Part shown: piece by piece, positions 43,223 through 51,217 of the stretch | Numbering within the stretch: position 1 is the first letter of the stretch | Layout of the letters: each line of letters begins with the position of its first letter | Made by a program: the position numbers and the translations under genes | Assembly (NCBI GenBank): GCA_039815465.1 | Contig: JBCBZG010000018.1 | Span: forward strand, 1-64,000 | Reading direction: 5' to 3' | Source: Shimia_B sp039815465 | GTDB taxonomy: Bacteria; Pseudomonadota; Alphaproteobacteria; Rhodobacterales; Rhodobacteraceae | Length of the DNA stretch: 64,000 bases | The notes under the pieces: model-generated | What the model saw: the letters and a program-made list of their open reading frames with translations, nothing else | The model's database searches: none | Told to the model about the DNA's origin: nothing

Positions 43223-44032
43223 GGCGCGGATGTCGGCGGGGGTGGCGCCCTTTGCCCGGTAGGTGTCGATTGCGCGGGCGTCGTCGCGTTTGGCGAGCCG
43301 CTTGCCCGCCGCGTCGCGGATCAGGCGGTGGTGGTGGTAGCGCGGTGGGGCGTGGCCGAGGAGCGCTAGGATCAGGACTTGGATGGGGGTGAAGTCAAAA
43401 AGGTCGTCGCCCCGGATCACGTCTGTGATTTCCTCGTGGATGTCGTCGAGGGCGGAGGCGAGGAAGTAGGCCACGACCCCATCCTTGCGGCCCACCACGA
43501 CGTCGCCGGATATCTGAGCAAGTGCGGTCGGGTCCGTCTGGTGGCGGCCTCGATGCGTGGGACCTGTCTCGTCGAAGGTGGGCAGGCCGATGTGATCTAT
43601 GGCGCGGGCGAGGTCGAGGCGGAGCGCGTCGCCGGCTTGGCGGTCGGCCATGGCTCGGCCGCGGCAGGTGCCAGGGTAGGCGCCGGGCAGGTGGCCTTCT
43701 TGCGGGGCGGAGAGGGCCGCGCGGATGTCGGCGCGTGAGCAGGAGCAGGGGTAGAGGAGGTTCATGGCCTCCAGCTGCTCAAGCGCAGCTTGGTAGCGGG
43801 GCAGGTGCTGGGACTGGCGGAGCGGGGGCTCTGGCCAAGTGAGGCCAAGCCATTCTAGGTCGTCTTCGACCTGCTGTATCCAGTGATCCTTGGAGCGTTC
43901 GAAATCGGTGTCCTCGTGGCGCAACAGGAACGTGCCGCCCGCGTCGCGGGCCATGTCGTGGGCGAGAATCGCGGAGTAGGCGTGACCGAGGTGCAGCGGC
44001 CCCGTGGGGGACGGCGCGAAGCGGGTGATCAT
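43208..44032 (-). CDS. gluQ: Glutamyl-Q tRNA(Asp) synthetase
   Basis: This 274-residue protein is a truncated glutamyl-tRNA synthetase: the catalytic domain only, with FAPSPTGPLHLGHA (HIGH motif) near the start and a degenerate KMSKS motif (KRLAKRDDA) near the end. The anticodon-binding domain is missing, which defines the YadB/GluQRS type. It glutamylates queuosine at position 34 of tRNA(Asp). A zinc-site CSCSR segment lies near residue 100. Its start overlaps the methyltransferase stop by four bases. Confidence 0.9.
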   Translation of the reverse strand: MITRFAPSPTGPLHLGHAYSAILAHDMARDAGGTFLLRHEDTDFERSKDHWIQQVEDDLEWLGLTWPEPPLRQSQHLPRYQAALEQLEAMNLLYPCSCSRADIRAALSAPQEGHLPGAYPGTCRGRAMADRQAGDALRLDLARAIDHIGLPTFDETGPTHRGRHQTDPTALAQISGDVVVGRKDGVVAYFLASALDDIHEEITDVIRGDDLFDFTPIQVLILALLGHAPPRYHHHRLIRDAAGKRLAKRDDARAIDTYRAKGATPADIRALVGL

Positions 44033-44643
44033 TGGCGGCGCAGGACGATGACGTCGGAGCCGGTGACTTTCTCGCTCAGATGCGGGCCGTGCTCGCGGGA
44101 GATCAGGGTGGCGGTGCCGGAGGCCAGGACCGCGTCGAGGGCGGCGATGTAGCTGGCGTCTTCGAGCGTTGGGTCGTTGTAGCTGAAGGCGAGGATGCCA
44201 GTGGGGAGGAGGGCGGAGAGGAGCGTGCCCAGCATCTCCGGCGTGGCGGCGCCGAGGGAGACGACGCCGGTGGCGATGATGATCCCGTAGGTGCCGGGGA
44301 TGATGCCAACCTCTCCTGGGGTGCCGACCCAGAGGTCGCGGTAGCAGCCTTTGCCGTGGGCCTGAGCGAGCATGGGCTCGGAGATGTCGGTGCCGTCGAT
44401 GACCGTGAACCCTTCATGGGCCATGGCCTGACCTGAGAGCCCGGTGCCGCAGCCGAAATCGAGCACGGGGACGGAGCGGTCGGGGACGGCGGCGGCCACG
44501 GCGGCGGCGATGCGGGCCGGGGTGGCGTAGTTCATGGCCAGCACGTCGGCCTCGTAGGTGGCGGCCCAGTCGGCGTAGACGGCCTGGGTGTCTTTCACCG
44601 ATCTGGGGGTCCAGAGTTTGGGCTGAAATGTCTCGTGTACCAT
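44029..44643 (-). CDS. Class I SAM-dependent methyltransferase
   Basis: This 204-residue protein has motif I VLDFGCGTGLSG (about residue 52), GTDISEPMLAQA and a late strand LLPTGILAFSYND. It resembles WBSCR27-type methyltransferases with the start VYADWAATYEADV. The substrate is unknown. I chose the ATG at 44643; an open frame upstream overlaps trmFO and has no methyltransferase sequence. It lies between trmFO and gluQ, both tRNA modification genes, so a tRNA or translation substrate is possible. Confidence 0.75.
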   Translation of the reverse strand: MVHETFQPKLWTPRSVKDTQAVYADWAATYEADVLAMNYATPARIAAAVAAAVPDRSVPVLDFGCGTGLSGQAMAHEGFTVIDGTDISEPMLAQAHGKGCYRDLWVGTPGEVGIIPGTYGIIIATGVVSLGAATPEMLGTLLSALLPTGILAFSYNDPTLEDASYIAALDAVLASGTATLISREHGPHLSEKVTGSDVIVLRRQ

Positions 44644-44666
44644 AGCCTCGAGCCTAGACGGGCCGG

Positions 44667-46019
44667 TTAGGCGGCGTCTAGGGCCTCCGCTCCGAGCCAG
44701 CCCAGAAAATCGGCCTTCGCCCGGTCGGTATAGGCCTTGTAACGGGCCGGGCGGTTCTTGCGTCCGCCCCTCACATCGATGGGGGGGAAGAGGCCGAAAT
44801 TGACGTTCATCGGCTGAAAGGTTTTCGCCTCCGCTCCGCCAGTGATGTGGGTGATCAAAGCGCCCATGGCGGTGGTTGGCGGGGGGGCGGAAATGGTTTC
44901 GCCGCGAAACGCTGCGCACGCTAAGCGCCCGGCGAGGAGGCCCATGGCCGCGCTTTCGACGTAGCCTTCGACGCCCGTGATCTGGCCTGCGAAGCGGATA
45001 TTCGGGCGTGATTTCAGGCGCATGGAGCCGTCAAGTAAAGTCGGCGAATTGAGGAATGTGTTGCGGTGGATGCCGCCCAGGCGCGCAAATTCGGCATGTT
45101 GCAGGCCGGGGATCAAACGCAACACCTCTTTTTGCGCTTTGTACTTCATTTTTGTCTGAAAGCCGACAATATTATACAGCGTTCCCAGGGCGTTATCCCG
45201 ACGAAGTTGAACCACTGCGTGAGCTTTAACGTCTGGTTCATGGGGGTTTGTGAGACCCACTGGTTTCATCGGTCCGTGGCGGAGCGTTTCGCGGCCCCGT
45301 TCGGCCATCACCTCGATGGGCAAGCAGCCGTCGAAATAGCCTGCGGTTTCGCCCGGTTTGAACTCCGTTTTCTCCGCGGCGAGCAGGGCGTCGATGAAGG
45401 CCTCGTACTGGTCCTTTGTCATCGGGCAGTTGAGGTAGGCGCGGCGTTCTTCCTCCGTCTCGCCCTTGTCGTAGCGGGACTGCATCCACGCCTGATCCAT
45501 ATCGATAGACTCGGCATAGATGATGGGCGCGATGGCGTCGAAGAAAGCGAGTGCCTCGGTGCCTGTTTCGGCGCGGATCGCTTGGGCCAGTTTGTCGGAC
45601 GTCAGCGGGCCTGTGGCGATGATCCATTCGCCTGTGTCGGGGAGGGTGTCGATTTCCTCGTATGACACGGACACGTTGGGCAGCGATTTGAGCCGTGCGG
45701 TGACGCTTTCGGCGAAAGGCTCGCGATCCACGGCCAGCGCGCCGCCAGCGGGGAGGCGGTGTTTATCGGCCATCTCCATGATCAGCCCGCCTGCCTGGCG
45801 CATTTCCCAGTGGAGAAGACCCACGGCGTTTTGTTCGTCATCGTCAGAGCGGAAGGAGTTGGAGCAGACCATTTCGCCTAGATTGCCGGTCTGGTGGGCA
45901 AATGTGCCGACCTTTGGCCGCATTTCGTGGATCACGACATCGACGCCTGCGCGCGCGGCTTGCCAGGCGGCCTCGGACCCGGCCATGCCGCCGCCTACGA
46001 TATGGAGTTTGTCTGTCAT
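44667..46019 (-). CDS. trmFO: Methylenetetrahydrofolate-tRNA-(uracil-5-)-methyltransferase
   Basis: This 450-residue flavoprotein starts with the FAD motif HIVGGGMAGSEAAWQ and contains QTGNLGEMVCSNSFRSDD and FAGQITGVEGYVESAAMG. It makes 5-methyluridine at position 54 of tRNA using folate instead of SAM. It is followed on the same strand by the methyltransferase and gluQ genes. Length and motifs match the family. Confidence 0.95.
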   Translation of the reverse strand: MTDKLHIVGGGMAGSEAAWQAARAGVDVVIHEMRPKVGTFAHQTGNLGEMVCSNSFRSDDDEQNAVGLLHWEMRQAGGLIMEMADKHRLPAGGALAVDREPFAESVTARLKSLPNVSVSYEEIDTLPDTGEWIIATGPLTSDKLAQAIRAETGTEALAFFDAIAPIIYAESIDMDQAWMQSRYDKGETEEERRAYLNCPMTKDQYEAFIDALLAAEKTEFKPGETAGYFDGCLPIEVMAERGRETLRHGPMKPVGLTNPHEPDVKAHAVVQLRRDNALGTLYNIVGFQTKMKYKAQKEVLRLIPGLQHAEFARLGGIHRNTFLNSPTLLDGSMRLKSRPNIRFAGQITGVEGYVESAAMGLLAGRLACAAFRGETISAPPPTTAMGALITHITGGAEAKTFQPMNVNFGLFPPIDVRGGRKNRPARYKAYTDRAKADFLGWLGAEALDAA

Positions 46020-46056
46020 GGGCGCGATTTAGGGTCCATCGAGGCGAAAGGAAAGC

Positions 46057-46842
46057 TCACTGGTCCCATTCCGGCGGGCGTTTTTCGAGGAAGGCTTGCA
46101 CGCCTTCGGCAGTGTCGGCCTGGGCCATGTTTTCGACCATGACGGCGCCAGTGTAGTCGTAGGCGTCCGCGAGGGGCATTTCGATCTGGCGGTAGAACGC
46201 CTCCTTGCCGATTTTAACGGCGCTGCCGAGTTTGGACGCGATCTGGGCGGCGAGGGCGGCGGTTTCTGCGTCGAGCCGTTCAGGGGCCACGACGCGGTTG
46301 ATGAGCCCTGCGTCGCGGGCCTGGTCCGCGGTGAGGAAGTCGCCCGTCGTCAGCATTTCGAACGCGTGTTTGCGGGGGATATTGCGGCTAAGCGCCACCA
46401 TGGGGGTGGAGCAGAAGAGGCCGATATTGACGCCGTTGACGCCGAACCGGGTGCCTGCGGCGGCCACGGCGAGGTCGGCGGAAGCGACGAGCTGGCAGCC
46501 CGCGGCGGTGGCGATGCCGTGGGCCTGGGCGATGACCGGTTGGGGCAGGGTGGGGATCGTCTGCATCATGGTGGCGCAGCGATCGAACAGGTCCTTCCAC
46601 GCGGCGCGCCCGCCATCGGGCCCTTGCCGGGCGGCCTGCATTTCGCGGAGGTCGTGGCCCGCGCAGAATGCTTTGCCCGTGCCGCGCAGCACGATGACGC
46701 GGGCGCTGCGGTCGCCCTTGAGCTCATCAAACGCGTCTTGCAGCGCGGCCAACATCGCGTCGGACAGCGCGTTGAGCCGTTCGGGCGCGTTCATGGTTAA
46801 TGTGACGACAGCGCCGTCCTGTGTGCGGTCGAGAATTGACAT
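46057..46842 (-). CDS. Enoyl-CoA hydratase/isomerase family protein, ECHDC3-like
   Basis: This 261-residue crotonase-fold protein has the CoA-binding segment GKAFCAGHDLREM (about residue 58) and GVNIGLFCSTPMVALSRNIPRKHAFEMLTTG (from about residue 137), which closely follows the human ECHDC3 pattern rather than the usual hydratase GGTQRLPR. The catalytic acid of classical hydratases is not seen at that site. The reaction is uncertain; acyl-CoA hydration or hydrolysis is possible. It is divergent from the thioesterase gene across 49 bases. Confidence 0.8.
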   Translation of the reverse strand: MSILDRTQDGAVVTLTMNAPERLNALSDAMLAALQDAFDELKGDRSARVIVLRGTGKAFCAGHDLREMQAARQGPDGGRAAWKDLFDRCATMMQTIPTLPQPVIAQAHGIATAAGCQLVASADLAVAAAGTRFGVNGVNIGLFCSTPMVALSRNIPRKHAFEMLTTGDFLTADQARDAGLINRVVAPERLDAETAALAAQIASKLGSAVKIGKEAFYRQIEMPLADAYDYTGAVMVENMAQADTAEGVQAFLEKRPPEWDQ

Positions 46843-46891
46843 AGGCTCCTCCGTTGCTCACCTACCTAGTGCGAGAGGCAGGAGGCGCGCA

Positions 46892-47323
46892 ATGGACCCC
46901 GTGATGGACCCCGTGATGACGATCCCCGAGTTGGAGCGCTTTTTGGACGAGGCCTTTCCCCAGGTGGCCGATCAGTTCGGGGTGGAGGAGATCACCGGCG
47001 ACGGCATCGTGATCCGCCTGAAGGTGGGGGAGCAGCATTTGCGTCCGGGCGGGACGGTGAGCGGGCCGTCGATGTTTGGGCTCGCCGATGTGGCGGTGTA
47101 TTTGGCCGTGCTGAGCCGGATCGGGCCAAAGGCGTTGGCGGTGACGACGAATTGTTCGATTGATTTCATGCGAAAGCCAGCAGCGGCCACGGATTTGATC
47201 GCTGAGTGTCGTTTGCTCAAGCTCGGGCGGGTGCTCGCGGTGGGGGATGCGCTGCTGTTTTCGGAGGGGATGGCGGCGCCGGTGGCGCGGGCGACGCTGA
47301 CCTATTCGATCCCGCCGAAGTAA
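46892..47323 (+). CDS. PaaI-family hotdog thioesterase
   Basis: This 143-residue protein has a hotdog fold with VSGPSMFGLADVAVYLAVL (central helix) and NCSIDFMRKP. It would hydrolyse acyl-CoA thioesters in the cytoplasm. AGGAGG lies six bases before ATG 46892. The first 24 bases are a perfect tandem copy of a 12-base unit (ATGGACCCCGTG twice), so a second in-frame start exists at 46904 and a third ATG at 46916. It is divergent from the enoyl-CoA hydratase-like gene, so both may serve acyl-CoA metabolism. Confidence 0.78.
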   Translation: MDPVMDPVMTIPELERFLDEAFPQVADQFGVEEITGDGIVIRLKVGEQHLRPGGTVSGPSMFGLADVAVYLAVLSRIGPKALAVTTNCSIDFMRKPAAATDLIAECRLLKLGRVLAVGDALLFSEGMAAPVARATLTYSIPPK

Positions 47324-47428
47324 GCGTTCTACAAATTATGAAGGTGTCTCAGTTGTAGGCTTAGGGATGTCCCCGTCCGAGGGGGGCATTTCGGCCGCGT
47401 CGCGTCTAATCTCAGATTTCAAGATCAC

Positions 47429-47455
47429 AAAAAAGGACGGGGCCGAAGCCCCGCC
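47429..47455 (-). terminator. Terminator after the DUF1127 gene
   Basis: On the minus strand the stem CGGGGC-TTCG-GCCCCG, extended by flanking GGC/GTCC pairs, is followed by six T residues. The tetraloop is the stable TTCG type. It lies 17 bases past the DUF1127 stop. Confidence 0.8.
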
Positions 47456-47471
47456 AGGTCAGGAAGATCGT

Positions 47472-47699
47472 TTAGCGTTGCCAGAAGGGCTTATACGCCT
47501 CTTTGTTCGCAGCCTCTTGGGAGAGCCCGACATCGCGGAGGAGGTAGGGGGGCAGCTCCTTGAGCGTTGTGCGGGTGCGGCTGCGCACAGTCCAATGGGT
47601 TACAATGAGCGCGGCGACGATGAGCACGCCAGCCAGCGGGGGAATGCGGCCGGAATCCAAGCGCTTAAGCGCGGTCTGGGTGAGGGTAAGCGTGGTCAT
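47472..47699 (-). CDS. DUF1127 (YjiS-like) small protein
   Basis: This 75-residue protein has a hydrophobic stretch (about residues 23-37) and the C-terminal DUF1127 motif: TLKELPPYLLRDVGLSQEAANKEAYKPFW. The family is small, common in alphaproteobacteria, and some members bind RNA or affect phosphate and carbon use. I chose the ATG at 47699 because AGGAGGG precedes it; longer frames overlap the divergent regulator gene. It faces a MocR-type regulator, as yjiS faces yjiR in Escherichia coli. Confidence 0.8.
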   Translation of the reverse strand: MTTLTLTQTALKRLDSGRIPPLAGVLIVAALIVTHWTVRSRTRTTLKELPPYLLRDVGLSQEAANKEAYKPFWQR

Positions 47700-47721
47700 T
47701 TTCGGACCCTCCTTTGCAACT

Positions 47722-47735
47722 TTGTATTGATACAA
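47722..47735. promoter_or_regulatory. Palindrome TTGTAT-TG-ATACAA, candidate MocR operator
   Basis: A perfect inverted repeat lies 22 bases upstream of the DUF1127 start, within the divergent gap. Its TTGTA/TACAA half-sites recur at 47754-47767 and 47796-47810. Confidence 0.55.
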
Positions 47736-47753
47736 TGCCATCCTCTGTGGCAT

Positions 47754-47767
47754 ATGTATGAGTACAT
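47754..47767. promoter_or_regulatory. Related palindrome ATGTA-N4-TACAT
   Basis: This inverted repeat has the same four-base spacer and four of five matching half-site bases as the site at 47722-47735, and its centre lies 32 bases away, about three helical turns. Confidence 0.4.
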
Positions 47768-47795
47768 TGAGTCTTTGTACCGCTCCAGGAGAATA

Positions 47796-47810
47796 TTGTA
47801 ATGGATACAA
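47796..47810. promoter_or_regulatory. TTGTA-N5-TACAA over the regulator start codon
   Basis: Half-sites TTGTA and TACAA flank the ATG at 47801. The spacer is five bases rather than four. Binding here would block translation or transcription start of the regulator gene itself. Confidence 0.45.
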
Positions 47811-49225
47811 AATGGGTCGAAGGCCTCACATTCCGCGAGGGGCCGAAATACATGGTCGTGCGGGATGCGATCGCGCGGGCGGTGGAGTTGGGGCACCTGG
47901 ATACGGGCGCGAAGCTGCCCCCGGTGCGGGATCTGGCCTACCGGCTGTCGATCACGCCGGGCACTGTGGCGCGGGCCTATTCGATCCTGACGGACCAGGG
48001 CGTGCTGCGCGGCGAGGTCGGGCGCGGGACGTTCGTGGCCGACACAAAGACCGCCTTTTTGCCCGAGGTGCCGAGCGAGGGGCGACCGGCGACCTATTAC
48101 GACCCGGTGCCCCACGGTACGGCGCTCGACGATGGGCCGGTGTCGCTGATGTCGCCGGGGATCGCGAATAGGGGGCAGGCGGAGTATCTGCGCAAGCTCC
48201 TGACGGAGGTCGCGCAAGACCCGCCGTCTGGGCTCATGCATTACCCCACCCGCGAGAGCTTTCGCGCGGTGCGGGAGGCCGCCAAACACTGGTTGCGTCA
48301 TGCGAACCTTGGGACACTCGATGAGATTGATATCGTGATGGCTCATGGCGGGCAGAATGCGATCCTACTGGTGATGCAAGCTGTGCTGCGGGGGCGGCGC
48401 CCTACCGTGCTGGTGGAGGAGCTGTCCTATGCCGGGTTCCGCCGGGCGGCGCAGCTTTTGCGCGCCGATGTGGTGCCCGTGGCCATGGACGCCCACGGCA
48501 TCATCCCCAGCGCGCTGGAGGCCGCGGCGGGCCCTGAGGCGCAGCTGTTGTGCATGACACCGAACCTGCACAATCCCACCTGCCTGTTTACGCCCGAGTG
48601 GCGGCGCAGGGAGATCGCGGCGGTGGCGCGGCGGTGCAATTTCCACATTCTGGAGGATGACTGGTATCAGGTGCCGGGCCTGCCTGCGCCGAGCTACCGG
48701 CAGCTTGCGCCGGAGCGGTCGTGGTATGTCTCCTCCATTTCCAAACTCGTGACGCCGTCGCTTCGGATTGGATTTGCGGTGTCGCCGCCTGGGGGCGGGC
48801 GGCATTTGCGGCGCGCGGCGGAGGATGGGTTTTTCGGGCTGGCGACGGTGCTCGCGGATGTGGCGGCCAAGATGATGACCGACCCGGTTGTGGAGGCGCT
48901 CGTGGACGATGTGCGCGCCACCTACCGGGAGCGCATTCAGGTGCTACTGAACCATCTGGGCGGTTACGACATCACCTGGCAGACGGACGCGCCGATTTGC
49001 TGGCTGAGACTGCCGGAAGGGTGGCGGACCACGGCGTTTTGCACGGCTGCGGAGGCGCAGGGGGTGCGGGTGCGCAGTGGGGAGGATTTTGCCCCGCGGG
49101 AAGCGAACACGCCGCAAGCGGTGCGGATCGCGCTCAATGCGTCGATCCCGTTGGAGCGGTTTGAGGCCGCAGCGCGGAGCTTGCGGGACCTGCTCGATAC
49201 GCCGCCGGAGCGGGTGGGGGTTTAG
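47801..49225 (+). CDS. MocR-type GntR regulator with aminotransferase domain (YjiR-like)
   Basis: This 474-residue protein fuses a GntR winged helix (about residues 12-82, GAKLPPVRDLAYRLSITPGTVARAYSIL) to a class I PLP aminotransferase fold (about 115-465). The PLP lysine lies in SSISKLVTPSLRIGF (about residue 315), with MTPNLHNPTC and EDDWYQ supplying other contacts. MocR proteins use the bound cofactor to sense an amine or amino acid. It is divergent from a DUF1127 gene with three TTGTA-type repeats between them. The ligand is unknown. AGGAGAA precedes the start. Confidence 0.85.
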   Translation: MDTKWVEGLTFREGPKYMVVRDAIARAVELGHLDTGAKLPPVRDLAYRLSITPGTVARAYSILTDQGVLRGEVGRGTFVADTKTAFLPEVPSEGRPATYYDPVPHGTALDDGPVSLMSPGIANRGQAEYLRKLLTEVAQDPPSGLMHYPTRESFRAVREAAKHWLRHANLGTLDEIDIVMAHGGQNAILLVMQAVLRGRRPTVLVEELSYAGFRRAAQLLRADVVPVAMDAHGIIPSALEAAAGPEAQLLCMTPNLHNPTCLFTPEWRRREIAAVARRCNFHILEDDWYQVPGLPAPSYRQLAPERSWYVSSISKLVTPSLRIGFAVSPPGGGRHLRRAAEDGFFGLATVLADVAAKMMTDPVVEALVDDVRATYRERIQVLLNHLGGYDITWQTDAPICWLRLPEGWRTTAFCTAAEAQGVRVRSGEDFAPREANTPQAVRIALNASIPLERFEAAARSLRDLLDTPPERVGV

Positions 49226-49276
49226 GATTGGGACTGCACGGTGACGTCCATCAGGCACGCGACCCAGATCGCACGT

Positions 49277-50305
49277 TTAGGGCAACCCAAGCGCACCCCA
49301 CGCGATGCCCACACCGATAGCCATCGCCGACAGCGTTGCGGCGTAGCCAAAAAGCTTGGCCGTTGAAAACGGACGCTCCCCAAAGGTTGTGCCGTGGAGC
49401 CCGCAGGCCACGACTTTGTAGGGCGTGCCTTTGTAGGTGTAATGCACGATCCAAACGGGCAGCAGGATGCGGCGGTAGCGGATGCCTGTGGTGTCGGTTT
49501 CAAACCGGATATTGCTGAGCCGCTCTGCCGTGGCCTGCTGGATGCGGTTTTTGATCAACACGGCTTTGTCGGCCTCATTGGCGGTTAGCCCGTCGGCCAC
49601 GGACATATGGTGACGCTCGGCGGCAAAGCCCGCGATGTAGCCCGGGTGGTAGGGGCGCAGCTTTGACGGGTCAAAATCGTGCAAGACCCCGTCGCGGATC
49701 AAGGGCGTGATATGGGGCGAGGCGGGCGCGAGCAGGTCGTCGAAGGCAAGGCGCAGGTTCCCGCGTTTCGTGCGGTGGTGTTTGCCGGACTTGTAACGCC
49801 CGGTGTACCGGACGAACTCCTTGCAATCGAAGGTAAAGAACGGCGCGTAAAGGCCCACCAATTTGCCGCTTTCAAGGGCTTGGGGTAGGTCTGCGGGGGC
49901 GGCGTGGCGGCCTGCGATCCAGGCCCGGGCGTTGTGCCACCCTGTGTCTTCGACCTGCTCAAAAGGGATCAGGGCCATGGTCCCATATTCGGCGGCGCCT
50001 GTGGTCACGACGGCCGGTCCATCGCAATAGGGGCAGCGTTGGGCGAGGGATTGACCGGGAAAGATCACTTCGCCGCCGCAGGTTGCGCAGCCATGGATCA
50101 GGTCAGTGGGCGGATGTGGTGCGTCGGGGGCTGCGGGGTCGTGGGCAAAGTCGTCTGTCGCGTCAATGGCGGGGTCGCGGGGAATGGGGTGGACGCTGCC
50201 ACAGCTGTCGCAGGTCAGGGCGCCTGCGTCGGGCGCATAGCGACGCTGGCCACCGCAGTCGGGGCATTGCAATTCCCCTTGGGCGATATCGGGGGACACA
50301 GACAT
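49277..50305 (-). CDS. Zinc-ribbon membrane-anchored protein, YdjG-like layout
   Basis: This 342-residue protein has two four-cysteine zinc ribbons: CPDCG...CDSCG (about residues 14-36) and CATCG...CPYCD (about 73-94). A central domain of about 200 residues follows and contains LVGLYAPFFTFDCK. A C-terminal membrane helix spans about residues 317-338. Such proteins are often labelled as helicase-related because of the ribbons, but no helicase motif exists. The architecture resembles Bacillus YdjG, which works with PspA- and SPFH-type membrane-stress proteins. No such partner is in the window. It overlaps the upstream 105-residue membrane protein by one base. Confidence 0.6.
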   Translation of the reverse strand: MSVSPDIAQGELQCPDCGGQRRYAPDAGALTCDSCGSVHPIPRDPAIDATDDFAHDPAAPDAPHPPTDLIHGCATCGGEVIFPGQSLAQRCPYCDGPAVVTTGAAEYGTMALIPFEQVEDTGWHNARAWIAGRHAAPADLPQALESGKLVGLYAPFFTFDCKEFVRYTGRYKSGKHHRTKRGNLRLAFDDLLAPASPHITPLIRDGVLHDFDPSKLRPYHPGYIAGFAAERHHMSVADGLTANEADKAVLIKNRIQQATAERLSNIRFETDTTGIRYRRILLPVWIVHYTYKGTPYKVVACGLHGTTFGERPFSTAKLFGYAATLSAMAIGVGIAWGALGLP

Positions 50306-50622
50306 CAGTCGGCGGCGGCCCCGATAAGCTCAATGAGCAGCCAAAGCCGCAGTTCAGAGCGGTTAATCGCGCCCTCAAGATCACCCGTGGCGCCCCAATT
50401 GCCGATGATCGTCCCGCCAAACCAAAGCACCGCGAGCCAAAGCAGGACCCAAAACCACCCTGCCAGGGCGCGCAACTGCGAGGCGGAGCCTTGTTTGAGG
50501 CCATGGCGGGCCTCCCCCATGGTGATGAGCTTTTTGGAGGCGCCGTAGCCAACAAGCGTGCCCCCCGCCAAAAGCGCGAGCGCCGCGAGCGCGGGAAGGA
50601 GGAGGTCGGCGAGGGGTGTCAT
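50305..50622 (-). CDS. Small membrane protein coupled to the zinc-ribbon gene
   Basis: This 105-residue protein has two clear hydrophobic helices (about residues 4-26 and 52-76) and a weaker C-terminal one (about 92-104). It has no recognised family. The stop codon shares a base with the next gene's ATG (TGATG), so the two proteins are made together and may form a membrane complex. It is divergent from rplM across about 130 bases. Confidence 0.6.
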   Translation of the reverse strand: MTPLADLLLPALAALALLAGGTLVGYGASKKLITMGEARHGLKQGSASQLRALAGWFWVLLWLAVLWFGGTIIGNWGATGDLEGAINRSELRLWLLIELIGAAAD

Positions 50623-50755
50623 GATTGGGGTAAATTGATACCTATTTTCTAAAGTGCTGTTTCAGCGACGTTTTTCCTGGGTAAATGCGCTTGCACTGTG
50701 TCACCCGGCCTATATAACCGCGCAATCCGAAATCACCACTTCGATGGGTCGACAT

Positions 50756-51214
50756 ATGAAAACCTATACCGCGACGCCTGCGGATATCGACAAGAAATGG
50801 ATCATCATTGACGCCGAAGGCGTCGTGCTGGGCCGTCTTGCCTCGATCATCGCGATGCGTCTGAGGGGCAAGCACAAGCCCACATTCACGCCGCACATGG
50901 ACATGGGCGACAACGTCATCGTCATCAACGCCGAAAAGGTGCAGCTGACGGGTAAGAAGCGCGAAGAGCGTCATTACTGGCACACGGGCCATCCCGGCGG
51001 CATCAAGTCGCGCACGAAGGACCAGATGCTGACGGGCGCGCATCCTGAACGGGTTCTGGAGCTGGCTGTGAAGCGTATGCTCCCCGGCAACCGCCTGAGC
51101 CGCAAGCAGATGACGAACCTGCGCATTTACGCGGGCACCGAGCACCCCCATGAGGCGCAAGCGCCTGAAGTGCTCGATGTCAAAGCGATGAACAAGAAAA
51201 ACACGCGGGTTTAA
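50756..51214 (+). CDS. rplM: 50S ribosomal protein L13
   Basis: This 152-residue protein matches L13: MKTYTATPADIDKKWIIIDA, then VLGRLASIIAMRLRGKHKPTFTPHMDMGD and the YAGTEHPHEAQ region near the end. It is an early-assembling protein of the large subunit. I chose ATG 50756 because the family starts MKT; an ATG at 50744 would add four residues. It is followed by rpsI after three bases, the universal rplM-rpsI pair. Confidence 0.96.
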   Translation: MKTYTATPADIDKKWIIIDAEGVVLGRLASIIAMRLRGKHKPTFTPHMDMGDNVIVINAEKVQLTGKKREERHYWHTGHPGGIKSRTKDQMLTGAHPERVLELAVKRMLPGNRLSRKQMTNLRIYAGTEHPHEAQAPEVLDVKAMNKKNTRV

Positions 51215-51217
51215 GAC

